This document shows, in pieces, positions 37,471 through 49,700 of a stretch of 64,000 nucleotides of DNA. Below the pieces are notes generated by a model that had not been told where the DNA came from, ran no database searches, and saw only the letters and a list, made by a program, of their open reading frames with translations. Both the position numbers and the translations under genes were made by a program. This DNA is from Marthasterias glacialis (lineage: Eukaryota; Echinodermata; Asteroidea; Forcipulatida; Asteriidae): NCBI GenBank assembly GCA_911728455.2, contig OU452219.1:26854211-26918210 (forward strand). The letters run 5' to 3'. Every line of letters begins with the position of its first letter. The stretch's first letter is position 1.

Positions 37471-38444
37471 CTGTTAAAAAATAAAAAGAAAAGAAAAGAA
37501 GCAGTTTTAATGGCCTGTTTAATTTTTACAGTAGATTATTAAAGTGTTTACGGTACAAAGAAAACGTAACCGTTTGCTTTTATTAATATTAATGTGTTTA
37601 AACAATGTTATTCATACAATCATAATAAATAATTAACTTCACAGTATTTCTCATTGTTAAAACTCGAAGTTAAGATCAAGAATTCGGAACACTTTCAGGC
37701 TTCTTGAGGTTCAAGAATTCAGACATAAAGTAGCCAAGACACGGAAATAAGAAATAAATAATATAATAAGAATAAGAAATATAGTTTTAACTCATTGATC
37801 GTAAAAACTAATCAAGTTACATTTGTTTTGGTATTAGTCTACAAAAACAGCAATCAAGTAAAATGGTATAAGATAAAGTATTAGATAAATGCAACAGAAG
37901 AAACAACTCGGGCACGGTTTGGCTTGCAGCAGAAACAATGTCATGCGCTCTCAAACAATTTGGTTGAAGTTAACAGTTGTAAAAACTCTCCAAGCTCGCT
38001 AAGGGGCACTGAGAAGCTAAGACCATAACATCAGCGAGGGGTTTGTTATAAGGACCAGAGACAAGTGATAGTGTTCCACTCATCTGGCAATCTTAACTCC
38101 TCTCATAACCTCCTCGTAACCACACTAGAGAAGGAATAAGCACCCTTTTGAAGATGGCAAAACAGGCTTGGGTTTAATGTTCTCTCCCAAGTATCTGTAT
38201 TGGAGGGGTGCTCTTGCTTAGCCCCTGGAGGAATCTTATGTTTGATGTCATCCAGTCAGGGGGTTGGGTCACCAAGAAGTGATGTTTGGGGTGGAGATTG
38301 GAATGTGTCTACAGAGCGTATCCACATTATCTATTGCTATTATTTGTTTATCAACTCACAGGCACCAACATGGAGTGGTATATGTCTACTATACGAATAC
38401 AGACGTCTTTTATAGTGTTTTAAGGGGGTGTGGGTGTTACTTAC
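37471..38444 (-). other. Nkx2-1: NK2.1 intron (974 bp, phase 1)
   Basis: The donor gtaagt (38444-38439) and acceptor tttttaacag (ending 37471) are both consensus. The intron splits one codon after its first base and lies between the N-terminal region and the homeodomain, the same relative place as the vertebrate NKX2-1 intron. Plus-strand frames inside it (38200-38415, 38264-38512) are chance. Confidence 0.93.
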
Positions 38445-38787
38445 TCGAGAATCTTGGGTCCGGGTTGGCACCGTACCAGCTCGAAGCCGACTGCCGAACA
38501 TGCTCGTTGTAGTGGGAGAGTTCTCCGACGGACCCGTTGCAGTACGTGGTCCCGAGAGGCGGGTGGGAAAGTTGAGGGACATGCATGTGGTATGGGTTGC
38601 TCACGGGTACATTCATCGACGACTGCATGTTCTGTGAATGTTGCGGGCTTCGGTAGGTGGGCTGCATGGTGGTCATGAAGTTCCCACTTGGATCCAACAT
38701 GGATTTCCTGTAGCCAAATTCCTCTAGCGGACTCAGGATGTCTGTGACCGAGAATGGAGTCGAATGTGTCTTGGGGCTCAATGACAT
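38445..38787 (-). CDS. Nkx2-1: NK2.1 homeobox protein, exon 1 (TN-motif exon)
   Basis: It encodes residues 1-114 plus the first base of codon 115. The start is the ATG at 38787-38785: it begins MSLSPKTHSTPFSVTDILSP, matching the family start, has G at position -3, and an in-frame TGA lies upstream at 38841-38839 with no other ATG between. The TN motif (about residues 11-21, PFSVTDILSPL) is related to the engrailed-type EH1 motif that recruits Groucho-type corepressors. The exon ends SSWYGANPDPRFS before a gtaagt donor. The alternative frame on the same strand (38441-38842) is a shadow. Confidence 0.96.
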
Positions 38788-39150
38788 GACTTGCCGGCGC
38801 GGAGCGGGCAGCGAACGGGATCGACGAAACTCGACCACTCACTCCCGGTGTGTCCCTGGTTAGTAGATTAGCTTAGAGTGGATCAGCGCTGGTTTTTATC
38901 TTGCTTGAGTCTCCTGCACGATACGTGTGTGTGTGTGATGACGGTGGGTGAATTCCCCCCCGTGCTCAGTACTCACTCACGTATTGTGGATGGATGGATG
39001 GACCGGCCCACGTCAAGAACTACCGCACTGCATACTTGAACGGGCTGTTTACTATCACCGTCAGTTAGCTGCAGGGTCTGGTTGGGTGGCGCTGTAACGC
39101 TGCGGGCGATGTACGGGGCTTACTTCATTGCCCTGATGATGCGGTGGCTA
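38788..39150 (-). other. Nkx2-1: Probable NK2.1 5' UTR
   Basis: The interval between the start codon and the TATA-like element is relatively GC-rich and has no in-frame ATG ahead of the start. The upstream limit is only an estimate from the TATA-like sequence. A non-coding first exon farther upstream cannot be excluded. Confidence 0.45.
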
Positions 39151-39168
39151 AGTGGGCGTGACCGCTCT

Positions 39169-39227
39169 ATTATAAATACACACAATTAAATAAGATGACG
39201 GTGACACGTCACGCGGGACGCCATTGG
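39169..39227 (-). promoter_or_regulatory. Nkx2-1: Candidate NK2.1 core promoter (TATA and CCAAT)
   Basis: On the minus strand a TATA-like TATTTATAAT lies at 39178-39169 and a CCAAT box at 39227-39223, about 50 bp farther upstream. CACGCCC (39160-39154), a GC/KLF-like motif, lies just downstream. This order and spacing suit a start site near 39140, about 350 bp ahead of the ATG. Confidence 0.4.
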
Positions 39228-41789
39228 TGCTCTACATGTGATGACATGATTGACATCGTCATTGATTTACGGAACGTGTGGCCATCCGATGGTTCAACTG
39301 AACACCCCTTGTTTAGGATCTCATTCACTACCCGATACTTCAAACAAATTATGATGGTGCCTCACTTGATATTGGAATCTCATTTCTACCTCTAACTCGC
39401 TGCCGAAAAAAAAAAATTGCCGCGACTGTCTTGTAAAAAAATACTCTTAATTAGTTCCGTTCACATCTTCTCAACAGTGACTCTAAAGTTAAAAGAAATG
39501 TATTGGTCTACAGTGGAGCTAAATAACTCCACCATGGTACCACTAACAGTCGTAATACAATATAGGCTGAATACTCAGGTGTACTTTAATACACACAGCG
39601 GAGTATATTTTTGTGATGTTAGGGTGCTTAGCCATGAAGTGTTCACTTAAACTATATCGTCACAGCAAAGTAGTTTTGCAATAAGAGCAGAGCAGTTCCT
39701 CTCCACACATCATAGATGGTTCTTTCCCCACACTCTATAAAGAATGCAAGTGATCAAAGTGACGGGTAAATAAAGTAATCTTGTGAGCCGACGATGGCGC
39801 ACTCTGTAGAAATCTAATCACGCTTTAAATGCGCGAGATAATGTTACCCACACTTGAATATTTTAATATTTGCACTTGGCCACTTCACGCGGGAAAATAC
39901 TTCTCTTCAACGCGAAAAGTAGATGGATTTTCCCCCTATATTTCGCTATGTGGAGATACGTCGGTTAACATTTGATACGTGTGGTTATATTTTTCTAAAG
40001 GACATCACTCTCGTCTTTCGCCATTGCTGGCCAAAGATTGTTTTACGATCCAACTATTTGTTTTTTGTGTTACCCATCAAATATACTGGGAAGCTTCCCC
40101 TGTATGGAAATGATTACGGATGGTTGTTTTTGTACCGGTATTCTTGATGGAATGGAGTCATACTTAGATAGTGATTGATATGAAACCACTAACATGGTTC
40201 TTGTTGTGTCATTAGACTTAGGTCTACACAAAACATAAGATCGTGAAAAGTTTTCATGAAATCCGTAATCCAATTGTCCAACGTCTTTCAAAGCTAGTTA
40301 AAACTCTACAAAATCACCGTTCCTTTCCAGTTTATGGACTCTAACAACGATACATAACGTTGGTATTCTAGATGATACAAAATTGTCATCCGACGATAAA
40401 GCACCATCAGACAAATTTTCCCAAGCACTCGATAGTCTTAGACGAAAAATTCACCGAGTTAATGATGGGCGAGGTCATAATATACGTCCACATAATTACA
40501 TTTTACGTTTGATGAACTATAATAAAACCGTGCACTCGGTGTTTTATCTTTGCCCTTGCCATTACAATAATTATATATGCTAGTTCATTAACGATATTTC
40601 ACCAAAGGACCCATAAAACAAACGAATTTATAAAGGGTTTGTATTAGTCTTCTTTTCGCAAGGTTAAGTCTGTATGCCCGCTGATACCCGCACGTTTGCA
40701 AGGTCTCACGGGGTAGCATCTAATCAACATGAATGTGTTAGATCAGTTTTCTTAACCATGAGGAAGGTTTAGCTCCAGAGAGAAAGAACAAAACATTGGC
40801 AACAATTGTCATCGAATTCTCTCTCTGCTCTTGCATCTCACTAATTTAATAGAGAATTAAGATTTGCAAAATGGTATCATAAGAAGGCTGTTTTTGTTTT
40901 GTTTGTTTTTTGTTGTGGGGGAGAGTTATCTGTAAATTATATCTATTACATATGATTGTTATCTTTTGAATCATTACCAATGTGTAAATTTCATTCTGTG
41001 TAGACTTTACACCAAGTTCATTCACGTGCCAGATTGCTAATTGGGAGAGTTTTTTTATTGGTAGGTTTTGAAGTGCGGGTGATGGTACCGGTACGTGATC
41101 AAAGCGCCCATCACTATCCACAGCACAATTAAAAAGTTTGAATGAATATCATCAGATCTATAATCATAAACGCATCAATATAATTTTTTTTAAGAATCGA
41201 GGATAGCTGATGTTGAGGAAAGATACTGGTTGCAAGGACTTCGGGAGTCGTTTGGGCTTTGTTTGTGTATAACTGGAAACATACAGTTCTAATGCCCGGT
41301 TTGAGATGGGACTATAATCAGCATTGGAAAACAGGAAGATCGCCTGAAATGATGGTCGCAATCGTAAAGAAGACACGTGTTCAGCACTATGCACACACAA
41401 TGTAGGCGCTAATGATGTCCCCCTGGTCAGTTGTGCACGGCGTTGGTTCCTGTTCTCGATCCGGAGATTGTCTGGACCTTATAATACTACTGCCACTGAT
41501 TTCATCGAAACAGGACATGACCTGGGGAGTTGTTTTTATAAAATCATAAAAAGCAAACGACCCGCTTGGGTGTATGCCCGCCACCATCAATGCGGTAATT
41601 TTATACACTTTTCTTTCTAATTTCATCTCTGACTGTACACAAGAAAAATTAATAAAAAAGCCATACGAGTTGCCCGGGTCAGATTTCGGGTGGAATTTCA
41701 GTCTTACGTTTTCTTTCTGATCAGAACCTGCAGGGTTTGCCCCCCGTGAGTCTAAGAAGTCGTATTGTTGGTGTTTCTCAACGACTCGT

Positions 41790-42000
41790 TATAGTGATGA
41801 TGGTGTCCGCCGGGCCGCGCCACGGCCGAGTCTCCCCGTAGATCGCCCGGGCGATGCTCCGAGGCGTGTGGTATACATACAGCAGGAAATGACTGGCGTT
41901 TGCCATCCGTTCGAGCTGTGCCTGCCCCGGCTTCCGATCTCGAGCCCCGGGCCGCCGCGAAGACGGACGGACGGTCGGTCAGCTAGCTCAGCGTTGTGGG
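41790..42000. promoter_or_regulatory. CpG-rich island 3 kb upstream of NK2.1
   Basis: This is one of the most GC- and CpG-dense blocks of the window (for example gtccgccgggccgcgccacg and gagccccgggccgccgcgaa). It includes a palindromic tcgcccgggcga. On the minus strand it also holds a 42-codon frame from ATG 41906 to TGA 41778, unrecognised and probably incidental. Candidate CpG-island promoter, alternative NK2.1 first exon, or enhancer. Sequence alone does not decide. Confidence 0.35.
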
Positions 42001-42056
42001 GAAACTGAAAGGTTTCCCATTTCGTTGGACATAATTACCTCGCCAATTTACTGGTG

Positions 42057-42079
42057 TTCTTTCTTTCTTTCTTTCTTTA
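42057..42079. repeat. (TTTC)n microsatellite
   Basis: A short CTTT tetranucleotide run, ttctttctttctttctttct. Simple repeat. Confidence 0.9.
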
Positions 42080-42474
42080 TTTTATAGAAAACTCGAAAAG
42101 ACACGAAATTATAATTTTGTGGTAAGGAAGTGTGTTAGTTTGTTCCACTAGTCACATTAATGATTGGACTTAAAGTAATTGCCATTCCAGTGAAAATATC
42201 TTAAGCAAAATGTGTTAGACGACTCGACATGGCCTGCCTTTATATGGCTTTAATTTATAATAGGGCTATAGTAACTTGCCTATGTTATTTGATAGATATT
42301 TAAAATATAATAATTACAACTTCATAGGCGACTGAGTAATTGATGAACCTGTTTCATAGAGCAAACAATTTTTTTTATTATGATTAGAAAACATGTCGGA
42401 TGAGTTACCTGATTGCACTCAATGTACACTCTTTTACTGTAGAACACTTTACAGCCTTGTCAATCTACTTGGCT

Positions 42475-42477
42475 TTT

Positions 42478-42533
<56 letters not shown>

Positions 42534-42606
42534 TTTTTCTTCCTCCTTTTTTTCCCTTTTTTTTATGGGGGGGGAGGGGCTGGGGTGGGTAGGGGGATGG
42601 GAGGAG
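42475..42606. repeat. Polypyrimidine (CTT)n tract followed by a G-rich tract
   Basis: A pyrimidine-only stretch of nearly 90 bp (mostly CTT repeats, ending in T and C runs) is followed at 42567-42596 by G runs: G8, G4, G4, G3 and G5 within about 30 bp. The first part can form triplex-type structures. The second meets the usual G-quadruplex pattern on the plus strand. Frames at 42393-42663 are artefacts of it. Confidence 0.85.
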
Positions 42607-45600
42607 TTGCCACATGAGCTCTTCTCATCTATCTTTTCCATTTTCTGTTTAACCGGTATCTAGAACTAATCATTCTCAACAGACAGTTTAAACTAAACTG
42701 ACTGTTAAACCCCAAGTGACATCATAGAATAAATCCTTCCGTTCCAACATGGTGTCAAGCCTCCTTTCTACGTATAATGATTGACATTTCACCTACGGGA
42801 CTCTTGTCAGTAGGAAACCCGAATTGCTATGTATTCGCTTAGGCTCTTTATCAAATTAAATGCAACGTCCACTGGTGTTACCCGCAATCGCATACCACAC
42901 AACCCTCCTTTCTTTTCCCCAGCGTCTAAACACCCCAGAGGATCACAAGAGCTACGGTCCGCGTAATTCGGTGGCAAGGGCGGTAGCTACCTATTATCAA
43001 CCATAAGACTATTGACAAACAGCTTTAAGAGGAAATTCCTTTCAAGTGTAAATACACAGCAATTAAGAAGTCGAAAAGGTGTCAAAAATAAAGCGGCACA
43101 ATTGATTTTTTTCCCCTCCGTCTTTGCGAGTCGAGCGAATCACTTTATTATAACATAGAGCGTAGAACATGGACAGATAGTCATCTTTGTAGTGTTGGGA
43201 TAAACAATGAACGCTTTTGGTGCTGTAACATAATAAAGGAATATAAATGGGTATATTATACAGTCATGTAGAAGTTAAAATGAAGAGTATGAAAAGGTAA
43301 ACCACGTTGTGTGGTAGTGGTCTTTGATTGTATATACTGTCCCATTCATCAGTCATCAACACACATCAGTCTATAACACAATTAACTATTTGTTTAATCT
43401 TTCGGCCCTTCTTTTTTATATCTTAAGTCCATTGAGGCAAACTTTACACAGGTGTGCGATAAAAGGGGGGTACTACCCAACCCGCTTCATCACGTACTTA
43501 ACATTTACTCACACCATTCAGGGCTCAGTGTTCTTGTATTGTGGGTGGGATTTACCGAGGTGGGAAGGGGTCCGCCCATGCACAGTTACCCCTAGCCACA
43601 TAAGGTGCTCAATTACGGACATTAAGTTCATTAGCAAGTCTCCTGGGTTTAAAGAAGGATTTTGAGGTTTGGTGTTAGCGCTGCTGATTGACAGCATTTT
43701 CTATATGTTGAATGATAGACAGTTTGGTGAGATTAAGGTGGATTTAGTAAACTTAGATGGAAACTTATGTTGCAAGGTTGATCATGAAGGAAGGATTTTT
43801 TTTCTCCTTCAAATCTTTATTTCGGCACACAGACTGCAGACTTATTGGCCGTTGTAATACGAGTAACACCTTGAATATTGCACCATGTTAACTTTATCAT
43901 AGAGCAAGGTTTTCGCTATATGCTTACAGATCAAGAGTACCAGTACAAATTCACCTTTGTAGAGGCAGTCGCGTGTCAAGATAAATGCTATGTGTTTTCT
44001 ATACTTTGTTACTTAATAAGTCGAGTCATTATGATGATTGGTGACGAGCATTGTCTTAAAATACCCACATTTACTTGAAAATGTGGATGCCAAATCAGGA
44101 ATCCAATTTTGTTCGCGAAAGTTTCCTTAACTTCGAATAAGAAAAACCATAGGAAAAACTGACAGATCAAGTATTGCATTGTAAACACTAATAGTAAACA
44201 CTATGATTGATGATTTCCCACAATATAGGGCGGCGAATCTAGCTCCCTTAAGTGGATTTGAAAGTTGTACCTACCTTCTCGTAACGTTAGAAGGCTTGTT
44301 AAAATTAACGCACGAAAGAAATAAAGCTTTAAAAATTAAAAAATGACAGAAAATATTGCACAAATATGCTGAAATTATAATAACAAATCATTATTGATGA
44401 GAGAAATGGGGATACTATTCCAATACTTCAGTAGTTGCAGTGCTTTTGGACATATTGGTATAAGTAGAACTTTAAGTTCAAGATGACGGGGATAACTGCT
44501 TCGCTTGGCCGTTTAACAGCCTTACTTTTTTCGTTTTCAGACTTTACCTTTTACACTCACCCCTGAAAGAGGGAGGGCGCTGTTGGTGGTCATCGTCACA
44601 ACACGGCAGAATTAAAGAAAACACCCAATCTAGAAAATTAAAATTAATAAAAAGAGCTTTAAAAAAGCCTTACCATGTTCACTTTTACAGTAGTCCTACA
44701 TGATTCCGGGAACTTGAAAACACAGATTAATAATGACGTTGAAACTACGAATAGCGGTGCGTATCAACATGAATAATGGTAATACGGTACTAGTACCCAA
44801 TAGACCTAAGGAAAGAATCAGCGGCAAGAATGTTACATAGGTATTATACATGTACCGATTATTTTTAGTTCAAAGTAGTGATAGAGTTTGGTAGTTCGGT
44901 TTTGTGTGTGTTCGTTTTTGTGGGTTTGTAAACGTGCACTTGCGGGGTCCTGAGAACCGTAGAACAATGTACCCCACAAGTTAAATTCAATAGGAACAAT
45001 TGGACCCCACAAGGGGATTCTTTAGAAAAGGGATAATAGAACTAACAAAAGGATACCCCATAAGTCTACGTTTGTGAGGGTGTGTGTGTGTGTGCCAGAA
45101 AGAGACAGGGAAAATGCTTAAACAATAAAGCAGTATAGAACGCTGTGTGAAGCAACTGCACTTTTATTGTTACACGGTGTTTTTTTTCACGATCCATCAA
45201 AATAGAGCGACAACACTATCATTCTGGGTCATTAAGCGGCGGCGTTTTCACGCCTGCTATTGCATGAATGGTATCAGGACGTTGGAGTGTAAACCCGCCT
45301 TTAGAAACAAGGCACGAGTTCTAGATTTGTATCAATCAATGTCAGGTATGATTTCACGCCACAACCAAGTAGAAGAGATGGCTAGACGCTGTCTTGTTTC
45401 TCTTTCCCATTTGGTTCACACTGTTGGCTGTAGCTGTACTAATCGTATAATCTTTATCATCACACCATCGTCGTCATATACATTTATCATTGTCAGAGCC
45501 TGCCGTCGTGTACGGTGCGCGACCAGATTGAATGATTACTGCTCCGGAGAAATTAATTTTGAATTTGGGAGTGGCTGATGATATCGCGTGAACTCTCACC

Positions 45601-45719
45601 GGAATGAAGATAATCGAGTGCACAGGAACAAAACAAGATTATGATTTTCTCAGGCCCTGATTGCACCGCGCAGAATTGAATTTCATCCTCAATAGAAGGT
45701 TGTGTGAAGATTGGCTGGT

Positions 45720-45835
45720 GTGTTGTTGTTGTTGTTATCGTTGTCATTGTTTATTGTCGTTGTTGCTGTCGTTGTCAGTGTCGTCGACGTTGTCGATGTC
45801 ATCGTCATTGTCGTCGTTGTCATTGTCGTTTTTGT
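45720..45835. repeat. Imperfect (GTT/GTC)n trinucleotide repeat
   Basis: GTT, GTC and CGTTGT units continue for over 100 bp and keep all forward frames open (poly-Val/Cys/Leu-like). This explains the three overlapping plus-strand frames at 45661-45933. Not a gene. Confidence 0.85.
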
Positions 45836-47569
45836 GTGTGTTTGGTTGTTTTGTTTGTTTTATTTATACGTTTATTTATTTTATGTTTTTTATTTTTTTC
45901 ATTATTATCATTCTTTTGTTAATTATTAATTAATTTTATTAATTATTTTTGTTCGTCATTAATTATTATTATTACCATTTTTTACTTCGGTCGTTAAACC
46001 TACATTTGTGTCATCTTCATTCCTTTTCCAACATACACACTATTTGGTTGTGCTTTTGGGATTTCGGTGTTCCTTCTCTCTCTCTCTATCCTGGTTAACA
46101 AAAAGAAGACTATTAGCAAAGTTCAAAAGAATAATGGAGGTGGGGTTGTTGATTTTGTTGTTTTTTTTTTTAATGGACCGAGCATTGTTTTACAATAGTT
46201 TGTACCGTATACGTTAGATATGATGACGTATTGAGGGTCGATGACGAAGATGCTGGTGGTAAACAACGTTGACTAAGATTAGTAATAAATGAACCCAAAA
46301 TAAGTGACCAATTTGAAATCTTCAAATTCTTCTTTAAAAAAGTTTATCTCAGTTCCAAAGACAAACAGCAATACTATTTCTTGCTCATGTGTCAGTGCCC
46401 TGTGAGGTACTCGCGTGTCCCCACACACAAACTGGGCATTGTGACGAATGTTATTGATTCTATACTTGTAATCTCCACTGTCCCAACCAGTAGCAAACCC
46501 CGCGCCTAAGGTGAACAAACAGAAGTGACGGATGTGATTAATTAAGAAAACGAACCTTTTAACAGAAATTATGCAAACGAGCTGCCTGGGTGTAGTGGTG
46601 CTCCCTGGAGGCGATAGAGCCGAGCGTGGCTGGACCAGCGTTGAATGGGGCTTGGTAGGCGATATGAACAGGGCGACAATGAGCCGATCCATACGGTGGT
46701 TTTAAAGTTACATGCAGCTACAATATTGGCCGCTTCAATCTGGACGCTGGTTATCTGTCTCCGGAGTATGGTGGGTCTGGGCCCTGGGGCTGTACAAGAG
46801 CGATCTGTTGGTGTTTCTGGTTAGTATAGACAATACTATGTAAGAGTTATATATCCCCAGCAACAGATCTCTTTAGGCATGAGTGTACCACACTATGAAG
46901 AAGAATAAAATACGATAGTCATGAAATTATTGCTGCATGGTGCAGCCACACTCAAATAACAAAACACATGTCGGCCGAGTCTTTCAATTTGGATTTGCAG
47001 GATCGTACACATTGAAACTAGTCCGTCCGTAAGACTTAGGAAACAAAAACATTTAAAATGCCCAGTTAATATATCGATACGCAGCGTGGATTACCCCCTT
47101 TGTTACCTTACTGGCACGGCATTAAGAAAAATGACATGCGATATGTTTATATACTTAGCCGAGAACTTAAGTGCAACAATCACAATTTAATTTGCCGTCT
47201 TGGCAGAATGAGGCCAGCGGCATAATGTTTCCAAGTAGCACAATAAAAAGTGGCTCTACAAAAGCCCATGCATCGACAAGAATAACACAACTTTAGAAAC
47301 CCCAAAAGGAAAAAAATAAATAGAGAAATAAAAGGTACGGCTCGCCCCTTCGCTGTCTCTCAGCTCCTCTACCTAGATCTACTTTCAACACCGTCTAACT
47401 CATTCAGAGGGACTCTCCAAAAACCTGTATTTGTTTTCGCCATCGTTTTATAAACTATCGATTCGTCTTTTGTCAAAAAATTAACATTTCAATAATCCTG
47501 GGCAATTGGAAGGGTGGTAGTGGTAGGGGACCCGAGTTAGTCTTTCTCAATGCGTTTTCAATTAAGGCT

Positions 47570-47700
47570 CTCTATGTCTAGCGTGCACCGGGCGCTCTGT
47601 GTTTACTCTCCCCGGCTGACAACTCCTCTTGTACGGCCAAAAGCCACCGCGACACGTACGCTTTCCTTTCAGCCGGACTCTCCTTCAACACGCTGGTCAT
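47570..47700. promoter_or_regulatory. GC-rich island, candidate regulatory element
   Basis: A locally GC-rich block (including gcgtgcaccgggcgctctgt and cggccaaaagccaccgcgac) lies in AT-rich DNA, with no open frame of note. Candidate only. Confidence 0.2.
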
Positions 47701-49019
47701 AGTTAAGGTGGAATTAGATGATTAACCGGATGAAACAAGTCCTTGTGCAAACCATGAGAAAGTCATAACCTAGATCCGGTACATGGTCCACAAATTTCAT
47801 TACAAAAAAGTACCATGTGAGAATTGAAATTTTTTAAAAATTGTCATTTGCTTTTGTTTTTTTAATAAATTTCAAACAGAAAAGCAAAGTTGTGCCCTTC
47901 TACAGAATCCGAATCGTCACTCACACGCACTACTATTATTATACTTCACAAACTTGCATTAGTTACAGCCCTTTGTTTATTTTCCAGTAAATTACATCAT
48001 TGATTTTAAGCTTGTAACTCGTTTTAGCAGTTCTTTAACAAATCATAAGTTTATGATTGCATTCTCTCCGAAAGCGTAAATAGAATAATTTAATATTTTA
48101 AGAATAACAGAATCTGAGAAAAATGTTTTATCGGCATGACAGTTAGCATTGTAATAGCAACATTGTAGGTTTAAGAATTCCCAGAACAAGAACCAGCGTC
48201 TTTCAACTGACTTATTTTGTATAAGTTGTTGTTCTTCTGTCTTCTACTACAGAGGAAATTGAGGGACTTCGGTTGTTGCCAGCTTGTCTCCCCCCCCCCC
48301 TTCATTTAATGAGTACTGAATTCCCTGAGAAGAGAGTTCAGACAAGAAGATATAGTATGAAACAACATGTCATTTTGAATCCAAAGAGTTTCCCCGATGT
48401 CCAGACCTGCAAAATCTAGACTTTGATAAATACACCTTCATCGCTTCTCCACAGCTCTTCGCTTGAACCCCGGGGGCCTAGTGAATTCACAGCACTGCTG
48501 GTAGTCTTCAAGTAGTCCATAAGTGACTAGGATATGTGTGTTTATATACTACAGCATCGTACAGCAAATTCTACTTCAGCCCAATGACACCAAGTGCTGT
48601 ACGTTTTTAGTTCAAGTCTGTTTGAACAAACACCACTTTAAAAACGTGCAACAAAGGCGACATCACAACAAGAAGCACAATTTGTTTAAAATTTAACAAT
48701 GCTTTTTAAATCGAAAAAATATGTTATTTGTTTGTTGAGTCAGATCTCCAATTAGTGATTGAAAGATAGAATGACATTATTTCATCTAAATTTATGCGGA
48801 CCGTTTAGAGTAAACGACTTTGGCATACGGGAGTGACCCATCATTCAAAACATATAATACGTTTCTGCATGCACGTTTGGTTCTTTACAGACACTTTATT
48901 CTCTGAAAATAAAATTTACACCAAAATCCCATGAAAATCCTTTTGCTTAAAGGGATAACGAACCGTTAACACCTTCTCTTAAACAGTCAATGATCTGTTT
49001 TAAAGTCGGTAAACAACGG

Positions 49020-49700
49020 GGACAACTCTACACTCCCGCAGCACCGTCCCCAACGCACTAGTGCCTTATAAGAACGCTCCCCAAAATAAACACCCACTGC
49101 CAGAGAATAAATACGATTGCAATAATTGGTAAGAGCCAAAAGGTTTTTTCCTCCTACTTTTTTCCCCTCGCTTTATCTCCTGACTATTGACAAGGCAGTT
49201 AAGCCGACAATCCAGCGGGTGCTATCTGAGCTGATTGAACCGTTGAATCGGCTCAAGTTTCGGGTCTGTCCTGCCCGGCTCTCGGTGGATTTTTTCAGCT
49301 GCCTGAAGAGCTACTTCAAGGAAGATTGCATTTAAACAGGCGCCCGTTCCTTCCATTCTGGCAAGAAGAGAGAGAGAGAGGGAAAAAGTTCCAATCAAGC
49401 GGGGAAATGCCCTCTATATAAAATATGGATCTGATGGACGTTAAGACGACCCGGTTTGCATGACGGATCGCCACCTTATCCGCACCGTTGAGGCTGTACT
49501 TGAGATAGATTGACAGGAGACATCGAGCTTTTACCTGGGTTAGAACATTTGGACTAGCTACAGTGTCCACTTTTTCGATTTCGCTTTTTTCTATTCTCAT
49601 TGAAAGACTGCCAACAAAGAGGCCAAGAGCCCGCGGAAAACTCCAAGCAGGCTCGATAAGTGGGGGGATGCTACACAAACAATTAAAATCTCGGCAGTAG
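49020..49700. promoter_or_regulatory. Compositionally distinct island with Fox-like site
   Basis: GC-richer sequence with frames open on both strands (49126-49335 plus, 49316-49678 minus) but no domain. A Fox-type core AAATAAACA lies at 49084-49092, and a TATA-like ccttataaga precedes it at 49065. FoxA factors are known partners in foregut endoderm, where NK2.1 is expressed, but one short motif is weak evidence. Candidate enhancer about 10 kb upstream of the NK2.1 promoter. Confidence 0.3.

Noticed and set aside
38200-38842. Other frames over NK2.1 exon 1 and intron (for example 38441-38842 minus, 38428-38637 plus)
   Set aside because: Shadows of the real exon in other registers. They lack the family residues and splice consistency of the chosen frame.
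42393-42663. Phe-rich or Ser-rich frames
   Set aside because: Generated by the CTT/T-rich pyrimidine tract and the adjacent G-rich run.
45147-45578. 143-codon plus-strand frame
   Set aside because: No recognisable motif and no supporting signals. Composition changes along its length as expected for random DNA.
45661-45933. Three overlapping plus-strand frames of 72-90 codons
   Set aside because: They arise from an imperfect GTT/GTC trinucleotide repeat that keeps all forward frames open.
46279-46692. 137-codon minus-strand frame
   Set aside because: No domain, low-complexity hydrophobic and aromatic content, no splice or promoter context. Consistent with chance.
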